From positions 1 through 64,000 of the forward strand of contig CAJAYT010000097.1 in NCBI GenBank assembly GCA_903949285.1: a DNA stretch of 64,000 nucleotides, written 5' to 3'. The DNA is from an uncultured Burkholderiales bacterium (lineage in GTDB: Bacteria > Pseudomonadota > Gammaproteobacteria > Burkholderiales > Burkholderiaceae_C). A program made the translations under genes and the position numbers. Below, one piece after another: positions 1-9,310 of the stretch (position 1 is the stretch's first letter; each line of letters begins with the position of its first letter). The notes beneath the pieces were generated by a model. That model searched no databases and was not told the origin of the DNA. It was given only the letters and a program-made list of their open reading frames with translations.

Positions 1-1014
1 AAAGGTCACCCCTGGGTGATCTTTTTCACCCTGCTTGAGTAGAGTTGCCTGCGCTTTAAAAACCTCTACAAATTCACGACCAATAATTTTTCTTTTTTGC
101 TCGGGATCACTGACCCCGTCTAATTCACCCATGAACCGATCCACTGCGTCCACACGAATCACCTTGGCGTGAAGTTGCCCCTCAAACATGTTCATGACCA
201 TATCGCCCTCATTCAGGCGAAGAAGGCCGTGGTCCACAAATACACAGGTCAATTGGTCCCCAATTGCGCGGTGGATGAGGGCCGCAGCCACTGAGGAGTC
301 TACGCCCCCTGATAACCCGAGGATTACCCGCTCGCTACCGACCTGCGCTTTGATCTTCTCAACGGCCTCGGCTATGTAGTTGCCCATCACCCAGTCAGCT
401 TTGGCTTTGCAAATCCCAAGTGCAAAGCGCTCTAAAATCGCGCCACCCTGGACTGTGTGGGTTACCTCAGGGTGAAACTGGACTGCGTAAAAACGCCTTG
501 ACTCATCTGCCATCCCAGCGATGGGACAACCCGGTGTACTGGCCATCACTTTGAATCCGGGGGGCAACTCGGTCACCTTATCGCCGTGACTCATCCAAAC
601 TTTGAGCATGCCGTGACCTTGAGGGGTTGCAAAGTCTTGTATGTCTTTGAAGAGCTCAGTGTGACCGTGCGCCCTCACCTCTGCATATCCAAACTCTCTC
701 GTGTGTCCGCTCTCAACGCGTCCACCCAATTGTTTGGCCATGGTTTGCATACCGTAGCAAATACCCAGCACTGGTACGCCGAGTTTGAAGACGATCTCGG
801 GAGCTTGGTCGGTACTGTCTTCGTAGACGCTTGCGTGTGAGCCCGACAAAATAATGCCTTTTAATTTACCGTCCGCTGCAAACTCTTGAATCCACGCATC
901 ACTCACATCACAGGAATGCACCTCACTGTATACGTGAGACTCACGTACGCGACGGGCAATGAGCTGCGTGACTTGTGAACCAAAATCTAAGATCAGTATT
1001 TTGTCGTGTTGCAT
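1..1014 (-). CDS. guaA: GMP synthase (glutamine-hydrolysing), 3' end outside window
   Basis: Converts XMP, ATP and glutamine to GMP, the last step of guanine nucleotide synthesis, in the cytosol. The reading frame begins at an ATG whose complement is at 1012-1014 ([14 protein letters not shown]) and stays open for 338 codons to the window edge, so roughly the first two thirds of a usual ~530-residue enzyme is present. The class I glutamine amidotransferase domain comes first, with the nucleophile elbow GICYGMQ near 740-765. The ATP-pyrophosphatase P-loop SGGVDSS follows near 290. It lies 104 bases downstream of guaB on the same strand, the usual guaBA order. The dimerisation domain cannot be seen. 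Confidence 0.97.
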   Translation of the reverse strand, partial: MQHDKILILDFGSQVTQLIARRVRESHVYSEVHSCDVSDAWIQEFAADGKLKGIILSGSHASVYEDSTDQAPEIVFKLGVPVLGICYGMQTMAKQLGGRVESGHTREFGYAEVRAHGHTELFKDIQDFATPQGHGMLKVWMSHGDKVTELPPGFKVMASTPGCPIAGMADESRRFYAVQFHPEVTHTVQGGAILERFALGICKAKADWVMGNYIAEAVEKIKAQVGSERVILGLSGGVDSSVAAALIHRAIGDQLTCVFVDHGLLRLNEGDMVMNMFEGQLHAKVIRVDAVDRFMGELDGVSDPEQKRKIIGREFVEVFKAQATLLKQGEKDHPGVTF

Positions 1015-1118
1015 TGAATTTTCTATTGATGGATCAAAAAAGAGAATGGCATAAAGAAAGCAATACGGCTGGGTACTCTCAACTGATGAGAGGCTTCATA
1101 TCCCTGCCCTCGTTCGGT

Positions 1119-2588
1119 TTAATCAGCCCTGTAATTAGGCGCTTCTTTGGTGATTTGAACGTCGTGTACGTGACTCTCGCGCATGCCCGCTGCTGTAATT
1201 TGGACAAATTCAGCCTTGGTGCTCAATTCCGTGAGGGATGCACAACCACAGTAACCCATGGACGCGCGCAGTCCACCCGCGAGCTGATAAGCGATGCTGA
1301 CCATTGAGCCTTTGTAGGGGACACGTCCTTCTATGCCCTCGGGTACTAATTTATCCGCATTGGGGTTGCCAGTTGAGGATTCTTGGAAATACCTGTCTGC
1401 GCTGCCCTGTTGCATGGCACCGATGCTACCCATTCCCCTGTAGCTCTTGTAGCTGCGGCCCTGGTAGAGGATCACCTCGCCAGGCGCCTCTTCGGTACCT
1501 GCGAACATACCCCCCATCATCACGCTGGACGCGCCAGCAGCAATGGCTTTTGCCAAGTCGCCACTGAAGCGAACTCCGCCGTCAGCGATCAAAGGTACAC
1601 CAGTGCCCCTTAGAGCCTGTGCAACGTTGTCAATGGCTGTGATTTGAGGTACACCTACACCGGCTACGATCCGGGTTGTACAAATCGATCCTGGGCCAAT
1701 GCCTACTTTGACGGCGTCTGCGCCGACCTCGGCTAGAGCGAGCGCCGCAGCGCCCGTTGCGATGTTGCCCCCAATCACATCAATCTGAGGGTATTTGGCC
1801 TTGATCCAGCGCACGCGCTCGATCACACCTTTACTGTGGCCGTGAGCAGTGTCCACTACGATCGCATCAACTCCGGCATTCACCAGGTGCTCGACACGCT
1901 CTTCTGTCCCCTCCCCAACACCGACAGCTGCAGCAACTCTTAAACGACCAGAAACGTCCCTTGCAGCGTTGGGGAAACTGGTTTGTTTGGTGATGTCTTT
2001 GACAGTGATGAGCCCTTTGAGTTCGAAGGCATCGTTAATGACCAATAAACGCTCTAGTTTGTGTTTGTTCAGCAGTGCTTTGGCCTGCTCAGCAGTTGCG
2101 GACTCGGGAACTGTGATTAGTTTTTCCCTCGGCGTCATGATCTCGCTCACCTTCACGTCAAAGCGGGTTTCAAAGCGAAGATCACGACCGGTCACTATGC
2201 CAACCACTTTGCCGTTCTCACACACAGGGAAGCCAGAAATGCTCAGCTGATCCGATAGCGCCATGACCTCACGCACTGTGTGGTTGGGCGTAATAATGAC
2301 GGGATCTCTTAGGACACCGCTTTCGTAGCGCTTAACCCGTGAGACCTCAGAGGCTTGTTGCTCAGGGGTTAAGTTTTTGTGGATAACGCCTATTCCGCCT
2401 TCTTGCGCAATGGCGATTGCGAGTCTGGCCTCGGTGACTGTATCCATGGCGGCGGACACCAGGGGTAGGTTCAGAGCGATGTTCCTGGAGAACTGGGTCT
2501 TAAGAGACGTGTCTTTAGGCAATACTTCTGAGTAAGCTGGCACTAAAAGAACATCATCAAAGGTGAGTGCATTGCCGAGAAGACGCAT
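1119..2588 (-). CDS. guaB: IMP dehydrogenase
   Basis: Oxidises IMP to XMP with NAD+, the committed step to GMP, and feeds GuaA encoded just downstream. The product has 489 residues, the normal family length. The N-terminus ([17 protein letters not shown]) and the pair of CBS domains (about residues 95-200) are regular. The catalytic loop [15 protein letters not shown] carries the active-site Cys near residue 300, and the flap contains [10 protein letters not shown]. The start ATG at 2588 gives the conserved family N-terminus. The gene is 68 bases downstream of rnfH, so all four minus-strand genes could be one transcript. No purine-type operator was recognised. Confidence 0.98.
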   Translation of the reverse strand: MRLLGNALTFDDVLLVPAYSEVLPKDTSLKTQFSRNIALNLPLVSAAMDTVTEARLAIAIAQEGGIGVIHKNLTPEQQASEVSRVKRYESGVLRDPVIITPNHTVREVMALSDQLSISGFPVCENGKVVGIVTGRDLRFETRFDVKVSEIMTPREKLITVPESATAEQAKALLNKHKLERLLVINDAFELKGLITVKDITKQTSFPNAARDVSGRLRVAAAVGVGEGTEERVEHLVNAGVDAIVVDTAHGHSKGVIERVRWIKAKYPQIDVIGGNIATGAAALALAEVGADAVKVGIGPGSICTTRIVAGVGVPQITAIDNVAQALRGTGVPLIADGGVRFSGDLAKAIAAGASSVMMGGMFAGTEEAPGEVILYQGRSYKSYRGMGSIGAMQQGSADRYFQESSTGNPNADKLVPEGIEGRVPYKGSMVSIAYQLAGGLRASMGYCGCASLTELSTKAEFVQITAAGMRESHVHDVQITKEAPNYRAD

Positions 2589-2656
2589 TTAAGTTTGCTC
2601 CAAATCAGCGATTGTAGCGATTCGCGGGGTTTTTTCAGCAAAAAGCGGCCTAAAAG

Positions 2657-3022
2657 TTAATAGCCAGCCTTGGCTCCCGGCCTTTGTTTGGCAAAAAGTC
2701 CTGCTCCTTTAGAACCTTGTTTTTTAAACCTCTCGCGCCTAGCCACTTTGGGATCGACTTTGATTGGGCGAACTATCTCAATTCGGTCTTGGTCGCGAAG
2801 TACATGGTTCAACGGTGCAGGTTTAGACCAAATTGAGGATGCGAAACCAACTTTTAGGGTGCTTAATTCAGCGTGATTGGCCTGTGAATCCAAAAAAAGG
2901 CTTGCATCCAAGACAGTTAAGGCTTGTAAAGCATCTTTGATGGTGGATCCAGGGGGAAGCTCCAATTCCTCTTCAAGGACTAGACGCGGGGACGGGGAGT
3001 GGCAAACGAGTACTTTAATCAC
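2657..3022 (-). CDS. rnfH: RnfH/RatB family ubiquitin-fold protein
   Basis: Small beta-grasp protein of the UPF0125/RnfH family (121 residues; usual length about 90-120). The N-terminal half fits the ubiquitin-like fold (MIKVLVCH, then ELPPGSTIKDAL). The conserved DQDRIEIVRPIKVDPK stretch near residues 80-97 is the family hallmark, and the tail is Lys/Arg/Gly-rich. It sits 23 bases downstream of ratA, the same pairing as ratA-ratB (yfjG-yfjF) of enterobacteria. The biochemical role is not settled for the family, so the name rests on sequence and synteny. Confidence 0.88.
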   Translation of the reverse strand: MIKVLVCHSPSPRLVLEEELELPPGSTIKDALQALTVLDASLFLDSQANHAELSTLKVGFASSIWSKPAPLNHVLRDQDRIEIVRPIKVDPKVARRERFKKQGSKGAGLFAKQRPGAKAGY

Positions 3023-3045
3023 AGCTGCTTAAGTAAATAAACTTT

Positions 3046-3477
3046 CTATTTGTAGACTTTCTCAGCTCTACTGACAAAGGAATCAACCAGTGAGTCTGCA
3101 ATTTTGTCAAAGATAGGCCCCACTAAATTGCCAAAAATCCCCTCAAACGCGTAATTGAGGGTTAATTCAACCCTGCAAGCTCTCTCCTGACCCAGTGGGA
3201 CAAAGTTCCAAAGCCCATCGAGCTGCTTGAATGGGCCGTCCACCAACTCCACCCTGATTTGTTGCCCCTCGATTTGTCTGTTTCGGGTTGTAAAAGCTTT
3301 TTTAAAGCCACCAAGTGACATTCCAATTTTTGCCGTGACCCCGTCCTCTTGGGTCGAGACAATCTGACCTGATTCGCACCAGGGAAGAAACTCAGGATAT
3401 TTGGGCACATCAGCGACCAAAGAATACATTTCTTGGGCGCTGAACCAAATCATGACAGACTTGTGAATAGTTTTCAT
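3046..3477 (-). CDS. ratA: RatA/Coq10-like START-domain protein
   Basis: A 143-residue single-domain polyketide-cyclase/START-like protein. Recognisable features are SAQEMYSLVADVPKYPEFLPWC at the N-terminus (residues 13-34), a central VELVDGPFKQLDGLW segment and the C-terminal helix with FDKIADSLVDSF. Members are annotated either as RatA, reported to hinder ribosomal subunit joining, or as Coq10-like ubiquinone-binding proteins, and the sequence alone does not decide between them. It is divergent from smpB with 69 bases between start codons and precedes rnfH, a conserved proteobacterial block. Because family function is disputed, calling it a toxin would be inference. Confidence 0.87.
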   Translation of the reverse strand: MKTIHKSVMIWFSAQEMYSLVADVPKYPEFLPWCESGQIVSTQEDGVTAKIGMSLGGFKKAFTTRNRQIEGQQIRVELVDGPFKQLDGLWNFVPLGQERACRVELTLNYAFEGIFGNLVGPIFDKIADSLVDSFVSRAEKVYK

Positions 3478-3546
3478 ACAATAGAAGGTTCGCCAAAAGC
3501 GACCCCCTGATTGTAGATATCCTTTGTGGGATACTGAACGAGAGCT

Positions 3547-4023
3547 ATGGCAACCCCTAAAAAACCCCTACCCGCCCGAATCGCCGAAAATAAAAAGGCC
3601 CAATTTAACTACTTCTTTGAGGAGCGGTTTGAGGCTGGCATGGTCCTTCAGGGTTGGGAGATCAAGGCAGTGAGAGAGGGCAAGGTTCAACTGACCGACG
3701 GTTATGTGGTCGTGCGCTCTGGAGAGCTTTACTTGATTGGGTGTTTGATTAACCCTTTAAAAACAGCCTCCACTCACGTCAACCCTGAGGCCGCTAGAAC
3801 GAAGAAGCTTTTGATGCACAAAGATGAGATCAGACGACTCATTGGTAAGGTGGAGCAAAAGGGGTATACCCTGGTACCGGTGAATTTGCACTGGAAAAAT
3901 GGGCGGGTGAAATGCGAGGTAGCTTTGGCAAAAGGCAAGGCTGAGCATGATAAAAGGGATACCATCAAAGACCGAGAGGGTAAGAGAGAGGTAGAGCGGG
4001 CTTTAAAAAATAGGCACCGTTAA
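3547..4023 (+). CDS. smpB: SsrA-binding protein SmpB
   Basis: Binds tmRNA and brings it to stalled ribosomes for trans-translation. The product has 158 residues, the normal length. Family features are [15 protein letters not shown] at the N-terminus, [23 protein letters not shown], and the basic C-terminal tail ([19 protein letters not shown]) that enters the decoding centre. The start is the ATG at 3547 after GAACGAGAGCT. No ssrA gene lies in this window. It is transcribed away from ratA. Confidence 0.97.
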   Translation: MATPKKPLPARIAENKKAQFNYFFEERFEAGMVLQGWEIKAVREGKVQLTDGYVVVRSGELYLIGCLINPLKTASTHVNPEAARTKKLLMHKDEIRRLIGKVEQKGYTLVPVNLHWKNGRVKCEVALAKGKAEHDKRDTIKDREGKREVERALKNRHR

Positions 4024-4118
4024 CCGTTAGTATGAGCTAGCGCTTTGCAGACGGCTCAAAGCCCCTATCCCCTATCCTCGATTCATAATCCATAAATGAC
4101 CTGGCCGATGATTTGTAG

Positions 4119-6131
4119 ATGATTGACCCAAAACATAGCCCCTCGCAGTTCGCAGCTGCCCTCAAACTGTCCCCTCGCCTTAAAGCGTGGACGGGGTATT
4201 TCTTCATTTATGTCAAAAGAAATGTCACCATCACCTTATTGAGCTGTGTAGGGCTTGTATTGATTGTTCTCATTTGGCTGTTTATCTATTTCAAACTAGA
4301 AGTCGACCACAAACTAATCAATGAATCCTCCAGATCTGAGCTTCAAAATATCGTTAGAAGCTTTAAGGAGCACACCGAGTCCTCGATCACCATTTCAGAT
4401 GAGTTGCTAAGGATCATTAAATTTAACTACGAGCAACGCTCTGCTGTTGACTTTAAAACGCTGAACGACTATTTTAAAAATGGCGTTTTAGACATGAAGT
4501 ATTTCAATCAAGTCGGTGTGATCGACAAGGACGGTTTGTACACGTTTACGAACATTCAGACTAAGAACAAGATTGATCTCTCAGACCGAGAGCACTTTAA
4601 GATTCACAAAGAGATATACCCATATCACGTATTTGTCAGCAAGCCTGTGTTGGGCAGGGTTAGCAAGCGTTGGTCTATTCAGTTAACGCGCAGAATTAAC
4701 AAAGCTGATGGCACTTTTAACGGGGTAGCAGTCGTATCCTTTGATCCAACCTACTTTTTAAATTTCTATAAAAAGATAGATTTAGGCAGCGATGGCTTTA
4801 TCGCCTTGCTGGATAGAGACGGCTTTGTCAGAACGATTAAAACCGGAAAATTGTCGGTCTATGACGGCTCCGTGCCCCAAATCAAGTTAACGGAAAATAT
4901 TTTAAATAACCCACAAGGCTTTGAGACGACAGATAAAATTTTTGACGGTGTCAAAAGAATCTATGCGTTTGAACAAATCACAGATCAGCCCCTCATTGTC
5001 ATGGTGGGTATTAAGGAGTCAGATGCTTTTGCCGGTTATGAGGATAACAAGTCTACATACCTATCCTTCGGGGGAGCTTTGACTGTATTGATTATCCTTT
5101 TCTCAACGACATCAATTCTCATGCTCGCAAGGTCTAGACGACTCAATATTGTGCTGCAGCGCAGAAACCGTGAGGCTGAATCGGCGAATAAAGAAAAGAT
5201 GGAGTTCGCTAATCGGTTAACACAGTCTGAGAAATTAGCGGCGCTTGGACAACTCTCAGCCGGAGTGGCGCATGAGATCAATAATCCCATTGGTTATGTA
5301 GCATCAAACATAACCACCATGAAGAAGTACTTTGAGTACATAAAAAATGTTCTTGAACTTTATAAATCAAAGGAGGAGGAAATTGAGAAAGTACGAGCAG
5401 AGTTGGCGAAAAATTTAGAGCATACAAATTCAGACCCAGCCGCTCAAGGAATAGGCGAAATCCGTTTAACCAATTTTGATGATATTCATGAGATCAAGAA
5501 TAAGGTCAACTTTGATTTTATTTTAGAGGACTCCAATTTTTTGATGGAAGAGACCCAAGAGGGTATTACCCGGGTTAAAACCATCATTCAAGATTTAAAG
5601 AATTTCTCTCACGCTGATGCAGACAAATTGTGGGAGAAGTGTGACTTACACAAGGCCATAAGGTCTACTCTCAACATTGTCAACAATGAGGTCAAATACA
5701 GGGCCAATGTAGATCTTCAGTTGGGTGAAATTCCAAGCATTGATTGCATTCCCTCTCAGATCAATCAGGTCATACTCAATCTAATTGTGAACGCCGCGCA
5801 GGCCACGCGCCCTGATACGAGAGGTCTCATCACCATTAAGACTTACACACAAAGCACTCTTTCAGGAACCCCCGTCAATGATGACCAAAGCAAGCATCAG
5901 TTTGTGGTTATCGAAGTTTGCGATAAAGGGATGGGAATTAGTCCAGAGCATATCAGCAAGATATTCGATCCCTTTTTCACAACCAAAAAGGTAGGGGTCG
6001 GAACTGGGCTTGGTTTATCCGTCTCCCACGGCATTATTCAACGCCACGCAGGAGAAATATCGGTGACCTCTGTGATGGACGAGGGAAGTTGCTTCAAAAT
6101 CGTTTTGCCCATAAACCAAGCGCGGGATTGA
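4119..6131 (+). CDS. Membrane sensor histidine kinase, orphan
   Basis: A 670-residue two-component sensor kinase. An N-terminal membrane segment (about residues 35-57, ITLLSCVGLVLIVLIWLFIY) is followed by a periplasmic region of about 255 residues that looks like a double-Cache sensor. The second membrane segment is at about 315-336. The cytoplasmic part has the H-box LGQLSAGVAHEINNPIGY with phospho-acceptor His385, a long helical insert, the N-box NLIVNAAQA, the G1 box CDKGMGIS, the F-box FDPFFTTK and the G2 box GTGLGLSVSHGI. This is the HisKA/HATPase layout of NtrB/DctB-like kinases. No response regulator gene is adjacent, so signal and partner are unknown. Confidence 0.93.
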   Translation: MIDPKHSPSQFAAALKLSPRLKAWTGYFFIYVKRNVTITLLSCVGLVLIVLIWLFIYFKLEVDHKLINESSRSELQNIVRSFKEHTESSITISDELLRIIKFNYEQRSAVDFKTLNDYFKNGVLDMKYFNQVGVIDKDGLYTFTNIQTKNKIDLSDREHFKIHKEIYPYHVFVSKPVLGRVSKRWSIQLTRRINKADGTFNGVAVVSFDPTYFLNFYKKIDLGSDGFIALLDRDGFVRTIKTGKLSVYDGSVPQIKLTENILNNPQGFETTDKIFDGVKRIYAFEQITDQPLIVMVGIKESDAFAGYEDNKSTYLSFGGALTVLIILFSTTSILMLARSRRLNIVLQRRNREAESANKEKMEFANRLTQSEKLAALGQLSAGVAHEINNPIGYVASNITTMKKYFEYIKNVLELYKSKEEEIEKVRAELAKNLEHTNSDPAAQGIGEIRLTNFDDIHEIKNKVNFDFILEDSNFLMEETQEGITRVKTIIQDLKNFSHADADKLWEKCDLHKAIRSTLNIVNNEVKYRANVDLQLGEIPSIDCIPSQINQVILNLIVNAAQATRPDTRGLITIKTYTQSTLSGTPVNDDQSKHQFVVIEVCDKGMGISPEHISKIFDPFFTTKKVGVGTGLGLSVSHGIIQRHAGEISVTSVMDEGSCFKIVLPINQARD

Positions 6132-6175
6132 ATCTAATTCCCTATCAGGTGCGTAGTTCAGCAGCGCTATAGCCA

Positions 6176-6649
6176 TCATCCAAGCATATCCCCTGATTTG
6201 TACAGCCACACTTTGTTTGACAACACAAAGTGACTTCTCTCATGCAGTCTTTGCCCCCGACCGAAGACTCTGTAGCGGGCAACAAACTCTACTTCCGCGC
6301 TGTCCTCAGATGTCAACTTAAAACTTTTAATCTCCAACCCAAGCCACTTTGTGTTCTGGTCAAATTCAATAGTTTCGGGCCTACTGGTGGGGTCCCAGGT
6401 CGAAAGCAAATAATCAGAACGCTCGAACACATACGCGCTATATCTGGAACGCATCAATAGACTTGCATCGGGAGCGCACGCTCCGTCCTCTATAAACCTT
6501 GCGCAACAATTGGCGTAAGTTTGAATGTAGCCCTGGCCCTGGCCTACGGCGCCCTTAGCTTTGCTTTGCGTCCCCCCGCAGGGACAGGGTATGTCGTGTT
6601 GTGGGGACATTTTTGACATTGATTTGATGTTATGAGGATCAACGGACAC
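6176..6649 (-). CDS. YchJ-like UPF0225 family protein with SEC-C-type motif
   Basis: A 157-residue protein of the YchJ/UPF0225 family. The N-terminal metal motif is CPCGG (residues 22-26) with NCCARFIEDG further on, followed by the family core LLMRSRYSAYV and a C-terminal half rich in beta-strand (VEFVARYRV, LHERSHFVL). The CPCGG element resembles the SEC-C zinc motif of SecA. The longest frame begins with GTG at 6649; internal ATGs at 6619 and 6610 are alternatives, and none has a convincing ribosome-binding site. The molecular role of the family is not established. It is convergent with the kinase upstream of it on the plus strand. Confidence 0.85.
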   Translation of the reverse strand: MSVDPHNIKSMSKMSPQHDIPCPCGGTQSKAKGAVGQGQGYIQTYANCCARFIEDGACAPDASLLMRSRYSAYVFERSDYLLSTWDPTSRPETIEFDQNTKWLGLEIKSFKLTSEDSAEVEFVARYRVFGRGQRLHERSHFVLSNKVWLYKSGDMLG

Positions 6650-6691
6650 TTAATTAAATGAAGGCTAGAGGCTATAGAGCGCAATCACACT

Positions 6692-7378
6692 CTAGCGCTG
6701 GTGTTTTAACTGACCCGCTTCTATAGTGAGGCCTCTTGAGCACCTCGCAGCAAGGGCGCTATCGTGCGTGACTAGGACCAAGGCGGTTTGAAATTCTTTG
6801 TTCATCTCAAATATAAGATTCATCACCAAAGCGCCGGTGGCGTGGTCCAGACTTCCCGTTGGCTCGTCTGCCATGAGTATTTTGGGACGTACAACAAATG
6901 CCCGGGCCAAAGCAACGCGTTGTTGCTCGCCTCCACTTAAAAACCGAGGGTAATGATTAAGCCTTTGTGAAAGACCGACTCGACCCAGCATCTCGCTGGC
7001 TCTAGCACGGGCTTGTGAAGACCCTGGGCCACCTAAGAGTTCCAAAGGCAACATAACATTTTCCAAAGCAGTGAGGTGATCAATCAATTGGAAATTTTGA
7101 AACACGAACCCAATGTAGGTCGCTCTGACCAAGGCCCTTGCGTCCTCGTCTAATTTGCTGATGTTGGTCCCACCCAGTAAGACCTCACCGCTACTGGGGA
7201 CGTCTAGACCCGCCATAATCGAGAGCAGTGTGCTCTTGCCTGACCCGGACGCACCAACAATCGAGACGGTCTCGCCCGCAGACACTGAGAAGGAGATATC
7301 ATTCAAGATAAATAACTCGCCACTTGCGTCGTGCACACTCTTTGAGATGCGGGAAACTTGTAACAGATATTCAACCAT
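6692..7378 (-). CDS. ABC transporter ATP-binding protein, LolD/YbbA type
   Basis: A 228-residue ATPase subunit of the MacB/LolD/YbbA class. Walker A is GASGSGKST, the Q-loop is in [18 protein letters not shown], the signature is LSGGEQQR, Walker B is ILMADEP and the switch is VTHD. The class partners with four-TM FtsX-like permeases. In many proteobacteria ybbA is divergent from the esterase gene tesA, exactly as here (26 bases between starts), so a YbbA role is favoured over LolD. No permease gene is adjacent, so the partner must lie elsewhere. Confidence 0.9.
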   Translation of the reverse strand: MVEYLLQVSRISKSVHDASGELFILNDISFSVSAGETVSIVGASGSGKSTLLSIMAGLDVPSSGEVLLGGTNISKLDEDARALVRATYIGFVFQNFQLIDHLTALENVMLPLELLGGPGSSQARARASEMLGRVGLSQRLNHYPRFLSGGEQQRVALARAFVVRPKILMADEPTGSLDHATGALVMNLIFEMNKEFQTALVLVTHDSALAARCSRGLTIEAGQLKHQR

Positions 7379-7404
7379 ATAAATTCATTCCAAGCACTTT
7401 GTTC

Positions 7405-8100
7405 ATGCTCTTTGTTAGATTAAACCCAAATCGGATCTTAAAGCGGTATTCAGCCTTTTTTTTAGGGCTGCTAGGGCTGCTAGTGCTACTCTACTCGGCA
7501 ACGGGTTCGTTTGCTGGCGAGCCGCAAAGCCCTCCTGCGCCAAGCGATAACCCACAAATTGTTGTACTTGGAGATTCATTAAGCGCTGAGTACGGCTTGG
7601 AGCGTGGGACGGGTTGGGTGAGTTTACTGCAAGCCAACTTGAATAAAACAAGTCACATCAATATTATCAATGCAAGCATCAGCGGGGACACCACATCGGG
7701 GGGCAGGTCTAGGCTGCCTATCTTGCTTAGCAAGTATCACCCCGTAGTCGTGATCATAGAGCTTGGATCCAATGATGCGCTAAGAGGTATTCCGATGGAA
7801 ACTAGCAAGGAAAACTTGGCTTGGATGGTAAATGCGGCTCAGACAAAGGGGTCAAAGGTGCTTATCGTAGGAAACTTGGTTCCTGCCAATTACGGTGCAG
7901 CTCTCAATGCAGATTTAACCAAGATGTACGCGCAAGTCTCAAAAAAATATAAAGTCCCCTTAGTCCCTTTCATGTTAAAGGGCGTTGCAGATGCGCCAAA
8001 TGCGAGCGCTCTTTTTCAAAGCGATCAACTCCACCCATTGGCTGTTGCACACCCTACAATACTGGCTAATATCTGGCCAGAGCTTAAAAAATTGCTTTAA
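7405..8100 (+). CDS. tesA: GDSL-type arylesterase/lysophospholipase, TesA-like
   Basis: Exported SGNH hydrolase of 231 residues. The start at 7405 (MLFVRLNPN) puts a basic N-terminus before a hydrophobic signal segment (FFLGLLGLLVLLYS) with likely cleavage near FAGEP; the frame is open further upstream to 7324, but that would run into the divergent ABC gene. Block I is GDSLSAEYGL with the nucleophile Ser, block II SGDTTSGG, block III ELGSNDALRG and block V DQLHP with catalytic Asp/His. The family hydrolyses thioesters, aryl esters and lysophospholipids in the periplasm; the substrate here is unknown. Confidence 0.92.
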   Translation: MLFVRLNPNRILKRYSAFFLGLLGLLVLLYSATGSFAGEPQSPPAPSDNPQIVVLGDSLSAEYGLERGTGWVSLLQANLNKTSHINIINASISGDTTSGGRSRLPILLSKYHPVVVIIELGSNDALRGIPMETSKENLAWMVNAAQTKGSKVLIVGNLVPANYGAALNADLTKMYAQVSKKYKVPLVPFMLKGVADAPNASALFQSDQLHPLAVAHPTILANIWPELKKLL

Positions 8101-8170
8101 GTTTAATTCCTCTTCGAGAAGCCCGAAGAACGAACAATCAAAATTATCTCCTGCATAAGAGTTACCCCAA

Positions 8171-9301
8171 TTGAGTGTCCACCCCATCAGCGTTGAAGCC
8201 GCCCTCAGGCACCTTAAATCAACAAGTAAAGCAGTTGACTCGAGTGAGCCAAAGAGCAACAAAAGCAATCCACAACATGCGGACCTAGAGAAGATTTCTC
8301 AAATCATCGATGCTCGCAGTCCTAGCGAATTTGCTCACGACCGCTTACCTGGCGCTGTGAACTGGCCTGTCTTGAACGATGAGGAGCGCGCTTTGATTGG
8401 GACGATGTACAAACAGGTGAACAGTTTTGAGGCTCAAAAAAAGGGCGCAGGCTTGGTTGCGGCCAATATTGCTCGCCACATCGAGGAGCGCGTACTCCAG
8501 CTTCCCAGAGACTGGCAGCCCTTGCTTTACTGTTGGAGAGGCGGTAAACGCAGCGGTTCGCTCGCAACCATTTTGGGCGCCATTGGCTTTAGGGTTCATC
8601 TCCTAGAAGGAGGCTACAAAGCTTTTAGGACTGCGATCATCGCGGATATTCCGCGCAGCATTCAAAATCTAAATTTTCGTGTCGTCTGTGGTCCAACGGG
8701 TTCCGGTAAAACCCTTTTGCTTCACAAACTCAAGGAGCAAGGGGCGCAGGTCCTTGACCTAGAGCAAATTGCCTCTCACCGCAGCTCCGTGTTGGGAAAA
8801 ATCCCTGGTACCCAACAGCCCTCACAAAAGGCTTTCGAGACGAGTCTTTGGTTTGCATTGAACCAGTTTGATTCAAGCAAAATTATTTATGTAGAGTCCG
8901 AGAGTCGCAAAATCGGAAACCTGAACGTGCCTGAGTCTTTGATCAAACAGATGCGCTCGAGCCCCTGTGTTGATCTTCAACTACCCCTTAGCGAGCGCGT
9001 GAAACTGCTCTTAGATGAGTACAAATTCTTCGTAGAGGATGGTGAACTTTTTACGCAAAGACTTCAGGCCTTGGTGCCACTTCTGGGTAAAGAGGTGATA
9101 TCTAGGTGGGAGGATTGGATTCAAGCACAAGAGACACCCAAGGTTGTGCAAGAGCTTTTAAGCCTTCACTACGATCCGGCGTATAGTGGATCTATAGCTC
9201 GAAATTTTGAACAATTTGCAAGCGCCAAGGCCTGCCAGATTAAGAGCTACTCAGAGCAAGAGTTCACGCTCGCAGCGCAAGAGCTCTTAATGGTGAGTTG
9301 A
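8171..9301 (+). CDS. mnmH: tRNA 2-selenouridine synthase
   Basis: A 376-residue MnmH/SelU (YbbB) protein. It has an N-terminal rhodanese domain (IIDARSPSEFAHDRLPGAVN to LLEGGYKAFR) with the catalytic Cys in LYCWRGGKRSGS, and a C-terminal P-loop domain starting at GPTGSGKT. The family exchanges the sulfur of 2-thiouridine at tRNA wobble position 34 for selenium through a geranylated intermediate. The best start is a TTG at 8171 (TTG AGT GTC CAC), since no ATG fits before the rhodanese domain. selD, which supplies selenophosphate, is not in the window, although the two are often neighbours. Confidence 0.93.
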   Translation: MSVHPISVEAALRHLKSTSKAVDSSEPKSNKSNPQHADLEKISQIIDARSPSEFAHDRLPGAVNWPVLNDEERALIGTMYKQVNSFEAQKKGAGLVAANIARHIEERVLQLPRDWQPLLYCWRGGKRSGSLATILGAIGFRVHLLEGGYKAFRTAIIADIPRSIQNLNFRVVCGPTGSGKTLLLHKLKEQGAQVLDLEQIASHRSSVLGKIPGTQQPSQKAFETSLWFALNQFDSSKIIYVESESRKIGNLNVPESLIKQMRSSPCVDLQLPLSERVKLLLDEYKFFVEDGELFTQRLQALVPLLGKEVISRWEDWIQAQETPKVVQELLSLHYDPAYSGSIARNFEQFASAKACQIKSYSEQEFTLAAQELLMVS

Positions 9302-9310
9302 TTGTAAGAA

